Source: SAR86 cluster bacterium AG-339-G14
GTDB taxonomy: Bacteria > Pseudomonadota > Gammaproteobacteria > Magnimaribacterales > AG-339-G14
Assembly (NCBI GenBank): GCA_003282105.1
Contig: QCAB01000001.1
Coordinates: 1-49,784 of the forward strand
Direction: 5' to 3'
DNA length: 49,784 bases
This document shows positions 35,720 through 45,854 of the stretch, one piece after another. Both the position numbers and the translations under genes were made by a program. The notes beneath the pieces were generated by a model. The model had not been told where the DNA came from and did not search any database. It worked only from the letters and a program-made list of their open reading frames with translations. How positions within the stretch are numbered: position 1 is the stretch's first letter; every line of letters begins with the position of its first letter.

Positions 35720-36199
35720 TTATTCTTTGTCTTTTGGATTTTTTTCTTCAACAGTTTCTTCTGTTGGAATTTCAGTCGCTTCAGATTTAGCTTCTTTAGA
35801 AATTTCTTCTTTTACATCAAGGATTGCATCTTCTTTTTGAGTTTCGTTGACGTCTATTTTTTCTGATTTTGAAGAAGTCTCAGCTTCTGCTTTCTCAGAA
35901 ACCTGATCTTGGGTTTCTTTGTTTGTTGGATTATTTGGCTCTTTCTTTGACGCTCCCTTTTTAGCGAATCTTTTCTTAAATCTGTCTACTCTTCCTCCTG
36001 TATCAATAATTTTTTGTTGGCCAGTATAAAAAGGGTGAGAGGCAGAAGAGACATCTAAAGGACAATACGGGTAAGTTTTTCCATCTTTCCATTCTTTAGT
36101 TTGATCTGTACTTAAAGTTGATGGAATCAAAAAGTATTCGTCAACGCTAACGTCATGGAAAAGTACCTGTCTATATTCTGGATGAATTCCTTTTTTCAT
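35720..36199 (-). CDS. rpmE2: 50S ribosomal protein L31 type B with long charged C-terminal extension
   Basis: [19 protein letters not shown]...[28 protein letters not shown]; no Cys zinc-ligand set typical of type A; ~78 extra residues. Confidence 0.92.
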   Translation of the reverse strand: MKKGIHPEYRQVLFHDVSVDEYFLIPSTLSTDQTKEWKDGKTYPYCPLDVSSASHPFYTGQQKIIDTGGRVDRFKKRFAKKGASKKEPNNPTNKETQDQVSEKAEAETSSKSEKIDVNETQKEDAILDVKEEISKEAKSEATEIPTEETVEEKNPKDKE

Positions 36200-36255
36200 A
36201 ATCTTAGTTTAGAGCGCGAATGATATCAGAACTTTTTTTTTGAAGAAATACAATT

Positions 36256-36723
36256 TTAGGGTTTCTTAGATTGTTTTTTTAATCTTTTATCGGAAATGCT
36301 TACGACCTTTTTAGCTCCGTAAACTTCAGTATATTTTTTTCCATTTAGATAATAAAAACCTTTAGATGATAAATACCATTTAGACGTTTCTTTTCTTTCA
36401 TGTTCTGGTACCCAAGAAATGTCATTTAAAGATTCTTCTATATTAGAATGACCTTCTTTTTGGTTAAAGCTTAGAGGGCTGCCTTTCAACTTATGTGCCT
36501 TTGAAAGCCAAGCGTTTAGAAATCTTTTAACACCTCTCAGAGTTTTACGTCTTGACGGGTTTGCCTCACACCATTCTGCTGCAGCTTTTACTTCATAAAA
36601 AACATTACAATCTTTATAAGTTCTACTCCAAGCAATAAGGTCACTTTCTTTTACCTCATAAAAACTGCCATCTTTAAGTTTTATTTCCATCGAGGTAAGC
36701 CTATCGACTATTTCTGATAACAT
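36256..36723 (-). CDS. hypothetical protein with phage-replication-protein-like segment
   Basis: DLIAWSRTYKDCNVFYEVKAAAEWCEANPSRRKTLRGVKRFLNAWLSKAH resembles a domain common in phage replication proteins. Confidence 0.65.
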   Translation of the reverse strand: MLSEIVDRLTSMEIKLKDGSFYEVKESDLIAWSRTYKDCNVFYEVKAAAEWCEANPSRRKTLRGVKRFLNAWLSKAHKLKGSPLSFNQKEGHSNIEESLNDISWVPEHERKETSKWYLSSKGFYYLNGKKYTEVYGAKKVVSISDKRLKKQSKKP

Positions 36724-36757
36724 CAATTATTGATTCTAATTTGTAGGGAGCCATCTT

Positions 36758-37135
36758 ATGTTTTATCAAAGCGATGTTGAAAAATTTATGAAAGCCGGTG
36801 ATCAGCCAATCAGTAAGAAGTTGTCTATTGATTCCAAAGAAGCCGATCTTTATATGAATTTAATCACCGAAGAATACAAGGAAACAATCGAAGCTTTTGA
36901 GAACAAAGATATTATTGAATTAGCAGACGGACTGATTGACATGGTTTGGGTAATCATGGGGATGTGCAATAGCTGTGGTATAAACTTTGAAGAAGTTTGG
37001 CAAGAAGTAAAAGCATCTAATATGAGTAAGTTCGTAGATGGAAAAGCAATAAAAAATGAAAAAGGGAAAATTATGAAGCCCGAATCATATTTCAAACCCA
37101 ATATAAAACAGGTTTTGGGGTTAATTAAAGATTAA
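36758..37135 (+). CDS. MazG/PRA-PH-like all-alpha NTP pyrophosphohydrolase
   Basis: LITEEYKE (EExxE) and ELADGLIDMVWV (ExxxD) metal motifs; SNMSKF...KPESYFKP typical C-terminus; SD AGGGAG. Confidence 0.8.
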   Translation: MFYQSDVEKFMKAGDQPISKKLSIDSKEADLYMNLITEEYKETIEAFENKDIIELADGLIDMVWVIMGMCNSCGINFEEVWQEVKASNMSKFVDGKAIKNEKGKIMKPESYFKPNIKQVLGLIKD

Positions 37136-37193
37136 AAAATGGATAGAATAACTTATTTGAAAACACTCAATTTAAAAGATTAAGGAGAAAATT

Positions 37194-38372
37194 ATGGGTA
37201 ATGCTTATATTGTTGGTGCAGTAAGAACACCTGGCGGAAAAAAAGACGGAAAGTTAAAAAATTGGCATCCCTCCGATTTAGGAGCTTTAGTTTTAGATGA
37301 GTTAGTTGAAAGAACAGGCGCGAAAGGTGAAATGATAGATGACGTAATATTTGGTTGTGTTAGTCAATCTGGAGCTCAAGCAGGAAACGTTGCAAGAAAC
37401 GCAGTTTTAAGTTCTAAACTACCAGAGTCAGTACCTGGTACTTCTGTCGATCGTCAGTGCGGCTCATCGCAGCAAGCAATTCACTTTGCAGCTCAAGCTG
37501 TTATGTCAGAAACTCAAGACATAGTTATTGCTGGAGGAGTAGAGGTAATGAGTCAAGTTCCAATAGGCTCGAATATTATTGACAGTTTCAAAGAAGGACA
37601 TGGACAACCATTTAATGGAAAGGGCATGACGGAGAGATATCCCGGTGTTCAATTCAGCCAATTCGCTGGAGCTGAGATGATGGCAAAAAGATGGAAATTT
37701 TCTCGCGATGATTTGGATACTTTTGCTTATGCAAGTCACAAAAAAGCCATTGCGGCAACTGAGTCAGGCTTTTTTGACAAAGAAATCGTTCCTGTGGAAG
37801 GTGATTTGCCTTCAGGGGAAAAAGAAATGGTCACAGTAGATGAGGGTATAAGATTTGATGCTTCTTTAGAAAGTCTTTCGGGTTTAAAAACATTATCTGA
37901 GGACGGAGTTCTTACTGCTGGAAGTTCAAGTCAGATTTGTGATGGTGCAGCTGGGGTAATGATAGTTAACGATGCAGGATTAAAGAAGTTGGGAATTGAA
38001 CCTAGGGCAAAAATCGTTTCCTTGGCACTTGCCGGAGATGACCCAGTGATAATGTTGACTGGACCAATTCCAGCTTCAAAGAGTGTTTTGGAAAAAGCAA
38101 ACTTATCTATAAGTGATATAGACATTTATGAAGTAAATGAAGCTTTTGCTCCAGTTCCATTAGCCTGGGCTTACGAGTTAAAAGCAGATAAAGAAAGGCT
38201 TAATGTCAATGGTGGAGCAATGGCTTTGGGACATCCGCTAGGAGGAACCGGAGCTAAGTTGATGACTACATTACTCCATGAGCTTGAGAGAAGAGACGGT
38301 AAGTATGGTCTTCAAGCCATATGCGAGGGTGGTGGAACAGCCAACGCGATGGTGATAGAAAGATTAAGCTAA
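37194..38372 (+). CDS. acetyl-CoA acetyltransferase / 3-ketoacyl-CoA thiolase
   Basis: SVDRQCGSSQQAI active Cys, NGGAMALGHPLGGTGAKLM, CEGGGTANAMV. Confidence 0.95.
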   Translation: MGNAYIVGAVRTPGGKKDGKLKNWHPSDLGALVLDELVERTGAKGEMIDDVIFGCVSQSGAQAGNVARNAVLSSKLPESVPGTSVDRQCGSSQQAIHFAAQAVMSETQDIVIAGGVEVMSQVPIGSNIIDSFKEGHGQPFNGKGMTERYPGVQFSQFAGAEMMAKRWKFSRDDLDTFAYASHKKAIAATESGFFDKEIVPVEGDLPSGEKEMVTVDEGIRFDASLESLSGLKTLSEDGVLTAGSSSQICDGAAGVMIVNDAGLKKLGIEPRAKIVSLALAGDDPVIMLTGPIPASKSVLEKANLSISDIDIYEVNEAFAPVPLAWAYELKADKERLNVNGGAMALGHPLGGTGAKLMTTLLHELERRDGKYGLQAICEGGGTANAMVIERLS

Positions 38373-38376
38373 AGTA

Positions 38377-38766
38377 TTGAAAGTTCTCTCAGAATCAAAA
38401 GTCTTTGCTTGTCCAGCTGAGGAGCTTTGGGAAATTCTTTCTGATGTTTCAAGATGTGATTGGGTTCCAAGCGTTGAAAAAATTTCCTTAGAAGGTGTTT
38501 CTAGAACATTTGAAATGGAAGGCATTGGGAAAGTAAGAGAAAATATATTGTCTCTAGACAATGTAAATATGGAATTACAATATTCTGCTGTAGAAACACC
38601 CAATCCAATAGAGCATCATCTTGCGACAATGCGAGTAATTAAGTTGGATAATAATAGTTGCGAATTACTTTGGACCACTGAGATTAAACCTGAGATTTTT
38701 GCTGAGGCAGTTCATCATGGAATGTTAATTTCAATCAAAGGAATAGAAGAAGTTTTGAAGACTTAA
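38377..38766 (+). CDS. SRPBCC/START-like family protein (TTG start)
   Basis: FACPAEELWEILSDVSRCDWVP; 4 bp after the thiolase gene. Confidence 0.8.
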   Translation: MKVLSESKVFACPAEELWEILSDVSRCDWVPSVEKISLEGVSRTFEMEGIGKVRENILSLDNVNMELQYSAVETPNPIEHHLATMRVIKLDNNSCELLWTTEIKPEIFAEAVHHGMLISIKGIEEVLKT

Positions 38767-38774
38767 ATATAATT

Positions 38775-39221
38775 TTAAGATTTCTCAATAATTAATTCTC
38801 TGGAAATCTCATTAATATGGCTTAAACGTATCTTAAGATCGTATTCACTGAAAAATCCTTCAGCCTTCTCGGGCCATTCTATAAATATTAAACAATCGTT
38901 TTCCGCTGAATATTCCTCAATACCAAGGACTTCCAATTCTTTTCTACTTTCAATTCTATATAGATCAATATGATAAATTTTTTTATCTTTTATTAAGTAA
39001 GGTTCAATAATTGTGAAGGTTGGACTAGTTATGGGCTCAGATAATCCAAAAGATTTTAAAATTTCTTTTACAAGAGTTGTTTTACCGGAACCCAGATCAC
39101 CCTCTAAAAAGATAATTGATGCCTTATTTTTTGGATATGTTTCAAGCTCACTAGCAATTTCTTTAGCAATATCTGCAGTGTCATCCAATGAATTTAGGAT
39201 TATTTTTTTATTAAAATTCAT
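38775..39221 (-). CDS. tsaE: tRNA threonylcarbamoyladenosine biosynthesis ATPase TsaE
   Basis: LEGDLGSGKTTLVKEIL, SPTFTIIEPY, HIDLYR; start at MNFNKKI. Confidence 0.95.
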   Translation of the reverse strand: MNFNKKIILNSLDDTADIAKEIASELETYPKNKASIIFLEGDLGSGKTTLVKEILKSFGLSEPITSPTFTIIEPYLIKDKKIYHIDLYRIESRKELEVLGIEEYSAENDCLIFIEWPEKAEGFFSEYDLKIRLSHINEISRELIIEKS

Positions 39222-40053
39222 CAAAAATGCTGGGAAGAAAGTCAATAATATCGGTTGGCATTAATGAAAGTTGACTAAATTTTTTGGCGTAAGCTTCGCC
39301 GGCTAAAGAGTGTAATTCAACTCCTAGACACGAAGCATCAAATAAGTTTAATTTTTGAGCAACTAGGCTACTTATTATGCCGCTAAGCACATCTCCCATG
39401 CCTGCCGTTGCCATACCGGGATTAGCTCTGTCGCAGATACAGATATTTTCACCTTTACAAATTAATGTCTGATGACTCTTAAGAACCACAATGGCATTAA
39501 ATTTTTTGGATATTCGCCTTGCAGCTGAAACTTTATTCTTCTTTATTGCTTCAACAGAGGTATTTAACAGAGTTGCAGCCTCTCCTAAGTGAGGAGTTAA
39601 GATAATTTTCTTCGGTAATTTGAGTTTTTTAAAAAATTTAGGTAGTAAATTTAATCCGTCAGCGTCGATCAACATGGGAATGTTTCTCTTACAAGCGTTT
39701 TCGATCGACTTAAAAATCATCTGTTCACTCCAATAGTCTTTTCCTAGTCCTGGACCAAGACAAATAACAGAAGGTAAATTCAAATAATTCTCTAAAGTCT
39801 GTCCTGTGTCTACTTTTTTAGTCATTACTTCTGGACAAAAACTCAACGACGCTTGTAAATGATCTGACCTAGTTGCTAAAGAAACAAGGCCAGCACCACT
39901 TTTCATGGCGGCTTTAGAAGAGAGAAGAGCCGCTCCTCCGAAGCCAAGATTACCCGCAATAACTAAAAGATGACCATAATCCCCTTTGTGTGAATCAGGA
40001 TTTCTTGATAATTTTTTCATCAAGGTTTTTGTTTTTATGTTTCGCGGTTTCAT
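39211..40053 (-). CDS. nnrD: ADP-dependent NAD(P)H-hydrate dehydratase (single domain)
   Basis: DYGHLLVIAGNLGFGGAALL, NPGMATAGMGDVLSGII. Confidence 0.92.
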   Translation of the reverse strand: MKPRNIKTKTLMKKLSRNPDSHKGDYGHLLVIAGNLGFGGAALLSSKAAMKSGAGLVSLATRSDHLQASLSFCPEVMTKKVDTGQTLENYLNLPSVICLGPGLGKDYWSEQMIFKSIENACKRNIPMLIDADGLNLLPKFFKKLKLPKKIILTPHLGEAATLLNTSVEAIKKNKVSAARRISKKFNAIVVLKSHQTLICKGENICICDRANPGMATAGMGDVLSGIISSLVAQKLNLFDASCLGVELHSLAGEAYAKKFSQLSLMPTDIIDFLPSIFDEF

Positions 40054-40160
40054 CAATTGAAGTCCTAAAAAAATTTTGTTTTTTTGCTATCTTCTCATTG
40101 CTAAAAGGGCTAGGAAAGAGATAGAGTACGTAGATTAAATTATTTTTAAAGGAGAGGAAA

Positions 40161-41138
40161 ATGATCAAAACAAAAATTACCGAAATGTTTGAAATTGAAC
40201 ATCCAATTATTCAAGGAGGAATGCATTACGTTGGTTTTGCAGAGATGGCTTCTGCGGTCGCTAATGCTGGCGGGCTTGGAATTATTACAGGCTTAACACA
40301 AAAAACACCGGATGATTTGGCTAAGGAAATCGCGAAATGTCACGAAATGACGGATAAACCTTTTGGAGTAAATTTGACCTTCTTGCCTGGGTTTGAAGAG
40401 CCTGACTATCCTGGTTATATCGAAGCCATTGTTAAAGGAGGAGTAAAAATTGTTGAGACTGCTGGTAGAAGTCCAGAAGCTTACATGCCTGATTTGAAAG
40501 GAGCTGGAATTAAAGTCATCCATAAATGTACATCAGTGAGACATTCTCTAAAAGCTGAAAAAATTGGTTGTGACGCTGTCAGTGTCGATGGTTTTGAATG
40601 TGGTGGTCATCCGGGAGAAGATGACATTCCAAATATGATCCTCTTGCCAAGAGCTGCAGAAGAATTATCTATTCCTTTTGTCGCGTCAGGAGGAATGGGA
40701 AATGGACAGCAGCTAGCTGCAGCATTATCAATGGGAGCTGATGGAATTAACATGGGAACTAGATTCATTGCAACCGAAGAGGCTCCAGTGCATCAAAATG
40801 TAAAAGACGCTTTAGTTGCTGCTTCAGAATTGGATACTGAACTTATTATGAGACCTTTGCGAAATACTGAAAGAGTTTTAGCAAATGGCGCAGTAAATAA
40901 AATTTTAGAAAAAGAAAAAGCTCTAGGCGACGAAATTCAGATCACAGACATCATAGAAGAAGTTGCAGGGGTTTATCCAAAAATCATGCAGGAAGGAACC
41001 ATGGATGCTGGGGCTTGGAGCTGCGGGATGGTTGCTGGGTTAATTCACGATGTACCAACATGTAAGGATTTGGTTGAAAGAATAGTCTCTGATGCCGAAG
41101 AAATTATCAAGAGTAGACTTTCAAAATTTGTTGCTTAA
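40161..41138 (+). CDS. nitronate monooxygenase / 2-nitropropane dioxygenase family
   Basis: HPIIQGGMHYVGFAEMASAVANAGGLGIITG, VSVDGFECGGHPGE. Confidence 0.92.
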   Translation: MIKTKITEMFEIEHPIIQGGMHYVGFAEMASAVANAGGLGIITGLTQKTPDDLAKEIAKCHEMTDKPFGVNLTFLPGFEEPDYPGYIEAIVKGGVKIVETAGRSPEAYMPDLKGAGIKVIHKCTSVRHSLKAEKIGCDAVSVDGFECGGHPGEDDIPNMILLPRAAEELSIPFVASGGMGNGQQLAAALSMGADGINMGTRFIATEEAPVHQNVKDALVAASELDTELIMRPLRNTERVLANGAVNKILEKEKALGDEIQITDIIEEVAGVYPKIMQEGTMDAGAWSCGMVAGLIHDVPTCKDLVERIVSDAEEIIKSRLSKFVA

Positions 41139-41140
41139 CT

Positions 41141-42013
41141 ATGTCTGAAGAATCAAGTTCTAAGCCTCCTTTCCCGGAGAAATATGAATCTTCGATAAAC
41201 ATAAAAAAAGGCTCAGGAGAAGAACCTGCTGAGCCTAGGCCAGCTGCTACAGTTCTACTTGTCAGGGCGCCAAAAGACGAAGTCGAAGTTTTTATGATTC
41301 AAAGAAACGCTAAGACTAATTTTGGCAATGCATGGGTTTTTCCGGGTGGAAAACTTGATGAGGAAGATGGCACTGATGAATCTAATACATTTTGTTATGG
41401 TCTCACCGACGAAATGGCTTCTCAGATCTTAGGAATTGAAAAAGGCGGTTTGAACTATTGGGTTGCTTGCATCAGAGAATGTTTTGAAGAATGTGGAGTG
41501 CTTTTAGCCTATAGAGAAAATGGAGACCTTTTTGACGATCCTAATAGCGATGAGTTAAAGATTCTTAATGAATACAGAAATCTTCTAAACGAGGGCAAGC
41601 CCGTATTGTACAAATTGTGTGGAATTTTAAAGCTAAGATTAGCAGTTGATAGACTGGCTTATATTTCTCATTGGGTCACTCCGAAATTTGAAATGAGACG
41701 CTACAGCACTAGATTCTTTATTGCTTTAGCTCCAGAAAAACAAATTGCTGAACACGATGGAGGAGAAGGTGTTGAAAGCATTTGGATTTCACCTGAAAGC
41801 GCTTTAGAAAAAGGAAAGAAAGGAGAATTTCCAATAATTCTCCCTACAATTAAAAATTTAGAATCGATAGAAGGTTTTTCTAACACTCAGGATCTTATGG
41901 AAGCTAAAATAAATTATCAAAACGAAGTTTCATGTATTGAGCCAAAGTTTTTTATGAAAGATGGAAAAATGGTGGGACTTCTTCCTGGAGATGAAGGATA
42001 TGAAGATCACTGA
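41141..42013 (+). CDS. NUDIX hydrolase (NUDT19-like)
   Basis: GGKLDEED...ECFEECGVLLAY Nudix-box residues. Confidence 0.85.
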   Translation: MSEESSSKPPFPEKYESSINIKKGSGEEPAEPRPAATVLLVRAPKDEVEVFMIQRNAKTNFGNAWVFPGGKLDEEDGTDESNTFCYGLTDEMASQILGIEKGGLNYWVACIRECFEECGVLLAYRENGDLFDDPNSDELKILNEYRNLLNEGKPVLYKLCGILKLRLAVDRLAYISHWVTPKFEMRRYSTRFFIALAPEKQIAEHDGGEGVESIWISPESALEKGKKGEFPIILPTIKNLESIEGFSNTQDLMEAKINYQNEVSCIEPKFFMKDGKMVGLLPGDEGYEDH

Positions 42014-42815
42014 GCTGTCTCCTTTAATTAGAAGAATTACAGCTGATAATTCAGGTGTCTTTACTGGCCCTGGAACGAATACCTACTTGATAGGACATGA
42101 TGAAATTACAGTAATTGATCCTGGTCCAGCATCAAAAGAACATATAGAAAATATTGCTAAAGTTTGTGGAGAAGACATCAATCAAATTTTAGTCACTCAC
42201 ACTCACAATGATCATTCACCCGGCGCGAAGTTGTTGCATCAGAGAACTGCTGCACCGGTAAAAGGGATGAAAGCATTACATAAAGAGATGCAGGATCCTA
42301 CTTTCAAGCCTCAAGCGATATTAAAGGACGGTGATGTCATCGAGCAAGTGGATTACACTTTAAGAGTAATTCATACGCCTGGACATGCTTCCAACCATTT
42401 GTGTTATTTTTTAGAAGAGGAGAAAACAATATTCACTGGAGATCACATTATGGATGGTTCGACAGTTGTTATAGCCCCCCCAGATGGAAGCATGAGTCAA
42501 TATATAGATTCCCTTCAAATGCTAAAAGATGAAGATCTAAAGTACATTGCCCCTGGGCACGGAGACTTAATGGAAAATCCTCATGCTGTTGTCGATTGGA
42601 TCATTGGGCATAGGATGTTTAGAGAAAAAAAAGTAATTGACGCGATTACCGAATTGAATAGAGCCTCCTTAGATGTCCTGTTAAATAAAGTTTACGATGA
42701 CGTAGATCCGAGATTATTAAGCATTGCTAAATATTCCCTTCAAGCACATTTAATAAAGTTAGTTGAAGAAGAAAGAGTAACTCAGGATAAGTCAGAGTTT
42801 GTTTGGAATCATTAA
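42000..42815 (+). CDS. metallo-beta-lactamase fold hydrolase (LACTB2-like)
   Basis: VTHTHNDHSPGA, HTPGHASNHLC, GDHIM; start at MKITELS. Confidence 0.9.
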   Translation: MKITELSPLIRRITADNSGVFTGPGTNTYLIGHDEITVIDPGPASKEHIENIAKVCGEDINQILVTHTHNDHSPGAKLLHQRTAAPVKGMKALHKEMQDPTFKPQAILKDGDVIEQVDYTLRVIHTPGHASNHLCYFLEEEKTIFTGDHIMDGSTVVIAPPDGSMSQYIDSLQMLKDEDLKYIAPGHGDLMENPHAVVDWIIGHRMFREKKVIDAITELNRASLDVLLNKVYDDVDPRLLSIAKYSLQAHLIKLVEEERVTQDKSEFVWNH

Positions 42816-43453
42816 TCAAGATTTAATTTAATTCCACAACCGCCATGGCCACAATATCCACCAGGATTCTTGGCCAAATATTGCTGATGATATTCTTCTG
42901 CAAAGAAAAAATTATTGATTTCCTTGATATCAGTAGTTATGGATTTAAAACCGTTTTTGACGAGAATTGATCCATAGGCATCTTTAGTTTCCTTTGCCTG
43001 TTGCATTTGCACTTCATTAGTTATGTAAATTCCAGATCTATATTGAGTGCCAACATCATAACCTTGTCTCATACCTTGAGTTGGATCATGATTTTCCCAA
43101 AAAACTTTAAGTAATAATGAAAATTCTATTTTTTTAGGATCGTATATAACTTCGACGATTTCATTGTGAGCTGTTTGACCAGAGCAGACTTCTTCATAAG
43201 TCGGATTTCTGGTGAAACCGTCTCCATAACCTACAGATGTAAATAGAACTCCTTCCAATTCCCACAAATATTTTTCAGCTCCCCAGAAACATCCCATTCC
43301 AAAATAAACTTTTTCAAAATCTGAAGTATTCACTGGGTATTCGTTTTTATTAACGTAGTGAATTCTGGGCTCAAAGATTATTTCTTCTCTTCCAGCAAGA
43401 GCGTCTTGTTCTTTGGGTAATTCTGTTTTCGTGAGAAAAGATAAAAGTGACAT
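42812..43453 (-). CDS. msrA: peptide-methionine (S)-S-oxide reductase
   Basis: YFGMGCFWGAEKYLW, NPGGYCGHGGCG. Confidence 0.96.
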   Translation of the reverse strand: MSLLSFLTKTELPKEQDALAGREEIIFEPRIHYVNKNEYPVNTSDFEKVYFGMGCFWGAEKYLWELEGVLFTSVGYGDGFTRNPTYEEVCSGQTAHNEIVEVIYDPKKIEFSLLLKVFWENHDPTQGMRQGYDVGTQYRSGIYITNEVQMQQAKETKDAYGSILVKNGFKSITTDIKEINNFFFAEEYHQQYLAKNPGGYCGHGGCGIKLNLD

Positions 43454-45381
43454 TATTTATTCAGCCTATTATTTATTAACTCGTCGACAATACTTGGATC
43501 AGCTAAAGTGGAAGTATCTCCAAGATTATCAAGATCGTTAGAAGCAATTTTTCTAAGAATTCTCCTCATAATCTTACCAGATCTAGTCTTGGGAAGGTCA
43601 TTAGTAAAATGAATTAAATCTGGTTTCGCTATGGCTCCAATTTCTTTGTTTACCAGCTCCGATAATTCTTCTTTTAGCTCATTGCTTGGAATTGAACTTT
43701 TCATCATGTTTACATAACAATAGATTCCTTGGCCTTTTATAGGATGTTCAAAACCTACTACCGCAGCTTCTGCAACTTCTTCGTGCAAGACCAAAGCGCT
43801 TTCAACTTCAGCTGTTCCTAATCTATGGCCTGAGACATTCAAGACGTCGTCAACTCTTCCAGTTATCCAGTAGTAGCCGTCTTCGTCTCTTCGCGCACCA
43901 TCGCCAGTAAAATAATATCCTGGGTAAGTTGAATAATATGTATCAACACATCTTTGATGATCTCCAAAAACTGTTCTAATTTGCGAGGGCCAAGATTTCT
44001 TTATCGCCAAATTACCAGAGCCAGGTCCATTTATTTCTTTTCCATTCTCATCTAGAAGAACAGGAAGAACTCCAAAAAAGGGTTTGCAAGCGCTTCCAGG
44101 TTTTTGATCAGAAAATCCAGCTAAACCTGAAATTAAAATACTTCCTGTTTCCGTCTGCCACCATGTATCAACAATAGGACATTTTTTATTACCTACATTT
44201 TCAAAGTACCATTCCCAAGCTTCAGGGTTGATAGGCTCTCCAACGGTTCCCAAAACTTTTAAGGACTTTCTAGAAGAGGTCCTTAAAGGTTCATTACCAA
44301 AAGCCATAAGAGCCCTAATTGCAGTTGGAGCGGTATAGAAGATATTAACCTGATGTTTATCAATTATTTCCCAAAATCTCGATGCATCAGGATAAGTAGG
44401 CACTCCTTCAAACATTAGGGTTGTGGCCCCATTACAAAGTGGTCCATAAACTATATAAGAATGACCTGTAACCCATCCTACATCCGCAGTACACCAATAA
44501 ATATCACCATCTGAATAATTAAAGATATGTTTATGTGTAATAGCTGCTCCAAGCAAATAGCCTCCGGTTGTGTGTAAAACCCCTTTGGGTTTTCCAGTAG
44601 AACCTGAGGTATACAAAATAAACAAAGGATCTTCTGACTTCATCGGTTCACAATCACAATGAGCTTCAAATTTTTCTTTTTCAATCAAGTAATCTACATC
44701 AACTTTACTAATTAAATTTAATTCTTCTCCAGTTCTCTTCACAACAATTACTGAATGCACATTAGGGCAAGACTTAATTGCTTTATCAACATTTTCTTTC
44801 AGAGGAATTCTTTTACCCCCTCTAATTCCTTCATTAGCGGTAATAACTGTTTCGCAGTTTGAATCTAGAATTCGATCCTTTAATGACTCAACAGAAAATC
44901 CTCCAAACACTACAGAGTGAACTGCTCCAATTCTTGCGCATGCCAACATTGCATAAGTTGCCTCAGGTATCATCGGCATATAGATGCAGACTCTGTCACC
45001 TTTTTTTATTCCTCTGTTTTTTAATAAATTAGCAAATTTACAAACTTCATCATGAAGATGCCCGTAGGAAATTTTTTTATCTTTAGTAGGGTCATCGCTC
45101 TCCCAAATTATTGCTAAAGCATCAGGATTACTCAAATGCCTATCGATACAATTAAAAGATGCATTGAGTATTCCGTCATTGAACCACTCAATTTCACCTT
45201 TCTCCATTTCGATCGAGCTAATATGATTTGGTTCTTCAATCCAAGTAATGTGTTTTGACGCTTGAGTTGCCCAGAAAGATTCAGGATTATTTATAGAATC
45301 TAGATACATAGAATCAAAAGAAGCCTCATCAAGATGAGTTTTTAATTTTATCGATTCTGGAACAGAATATCTTTTAGTCAT
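43453..45381 (-). CDS. acs: acetyl-CoA synthetase
   Basis: [45 protein letters not shown]. Confidence 0.97.
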   Translation of the reverse strand: MTKRYSVPESIKLKTHLDEASFDSMYLDSINNPESFWATQASKHITWIEEPNHISSIEMEKGEIEWFNDGILNASFNCIDRHLSNPDALAIIWESDDPTKDKKISYGHLHDEVCKFANLLKNRGIKKGDRVCIYMPMIPEATYAMLACARIGAVHSVVFGGFSVESLKDRILDSNCETVITANEGIRGGKRIPLKENVDKAIKSCPNVHSVIVVKRTGEELNLISKVDVDYLIEKEKFEAHCDCEPMKSEDPLFILYTSGSTGKPKGVLHTTGGYLLGAAITHKHIFNYSDGDIYWCTADVGWVTGHSYIVYGPLCNGATTLMFEGVPTYPDASRFWEIIDKHQVNIFYTAPTAIRALMAFGNEPLRTSSRKSLKVLGTVGEPINPEAWEWYFENVGNKKCPIVDTWWQTETGSILISGLAGFSDQKPGSACKPFFGVLPVLLDENGKEINGPGSGNLAIKKSWPSQIRTVFGDHQRCVDTYYSTYPGYYFTGDGARRDEDGYYWITGRVDDVLNVSGHRLGTAEVESALVLHEEVAEAAVVGFEHPIKGQGIYCYVNMMKSSIPSNELKEELSELVNKEIGAIAKPDLIHFTNDLPKTRSGKIMRRILRKIASNDLDNLGDTSTLADPSIVDELINNRLNK

Positions 45382-45389
45382 TAATTTTT

Positions 45390-45854
45390 TTAAAATTTTT
45401 GAGAAGCTTTTAAGTTGAGCTCATGGACCTCATTTTTAACATGCTCACAGTTAATTTCTAATAAAGGCTTTATAAAAAAGTCTCTATTTTTCCAATCATA
45501 ATGTGGAATAGTTAATTTAGGTTTTTTTATATGAAGATCATCAAAAAAAATTATGTCGATATCTATTGTTCGTGGTTTCATATGAGAATTCTTTTCCCTT
45601 TTTAACTTTTTTTCAACTTTCTGAAGATGCTTGAGCAAAGAAATCGGAGAAAGTTGTGTTTTAATTTTTAAAGCTAGGTTGAAAAAAAAGGGCTGTTCAA
45701 TAGGGCCATAAAAAGAAGATTTATAGATTTTGCTTTTTTTTAGTATTTTTGTTTCCGGAAGATTATTTATCTCAGATCTGGCATTTGATAAGTTTTTATA
45801 TCTGTTGCCAAGATTAGTTCCTAATACCAAATAAACAGTATGCTCAGACATCAA
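45390..45854 (-). CDS. folK: 2-amino-4-hydroxy-6-hydroxymethyldihydropteridine pyrophosphokinase
   Basis: [25 protein letters not shown]. Confidence 0.93.
   Translation of the reverse strand: MMSEHTVYLVLGTNLGNRYKNLSNARSEINNLPETKILKKSKIYKSSFYGPIEQPFFFNLALKIKTQLSPISLLKHLQKVEKKLKREKNSHMKPRTIDIDIIFFDDLHIKKPKLTIPHYDWKNRDFFIKPLLEINCEHVKNEVHELNLKASQKF

Noticed and set aside
40057-40160. Small RNA or riboswitch in the 104-bp nnrD/nitronate monooxygenase gap
   Set aside because: No clear stable hairpin or conserved motif visible; sequence is compatible with ordinary divergent promoters plus an SD (AAAGGAGAGG).
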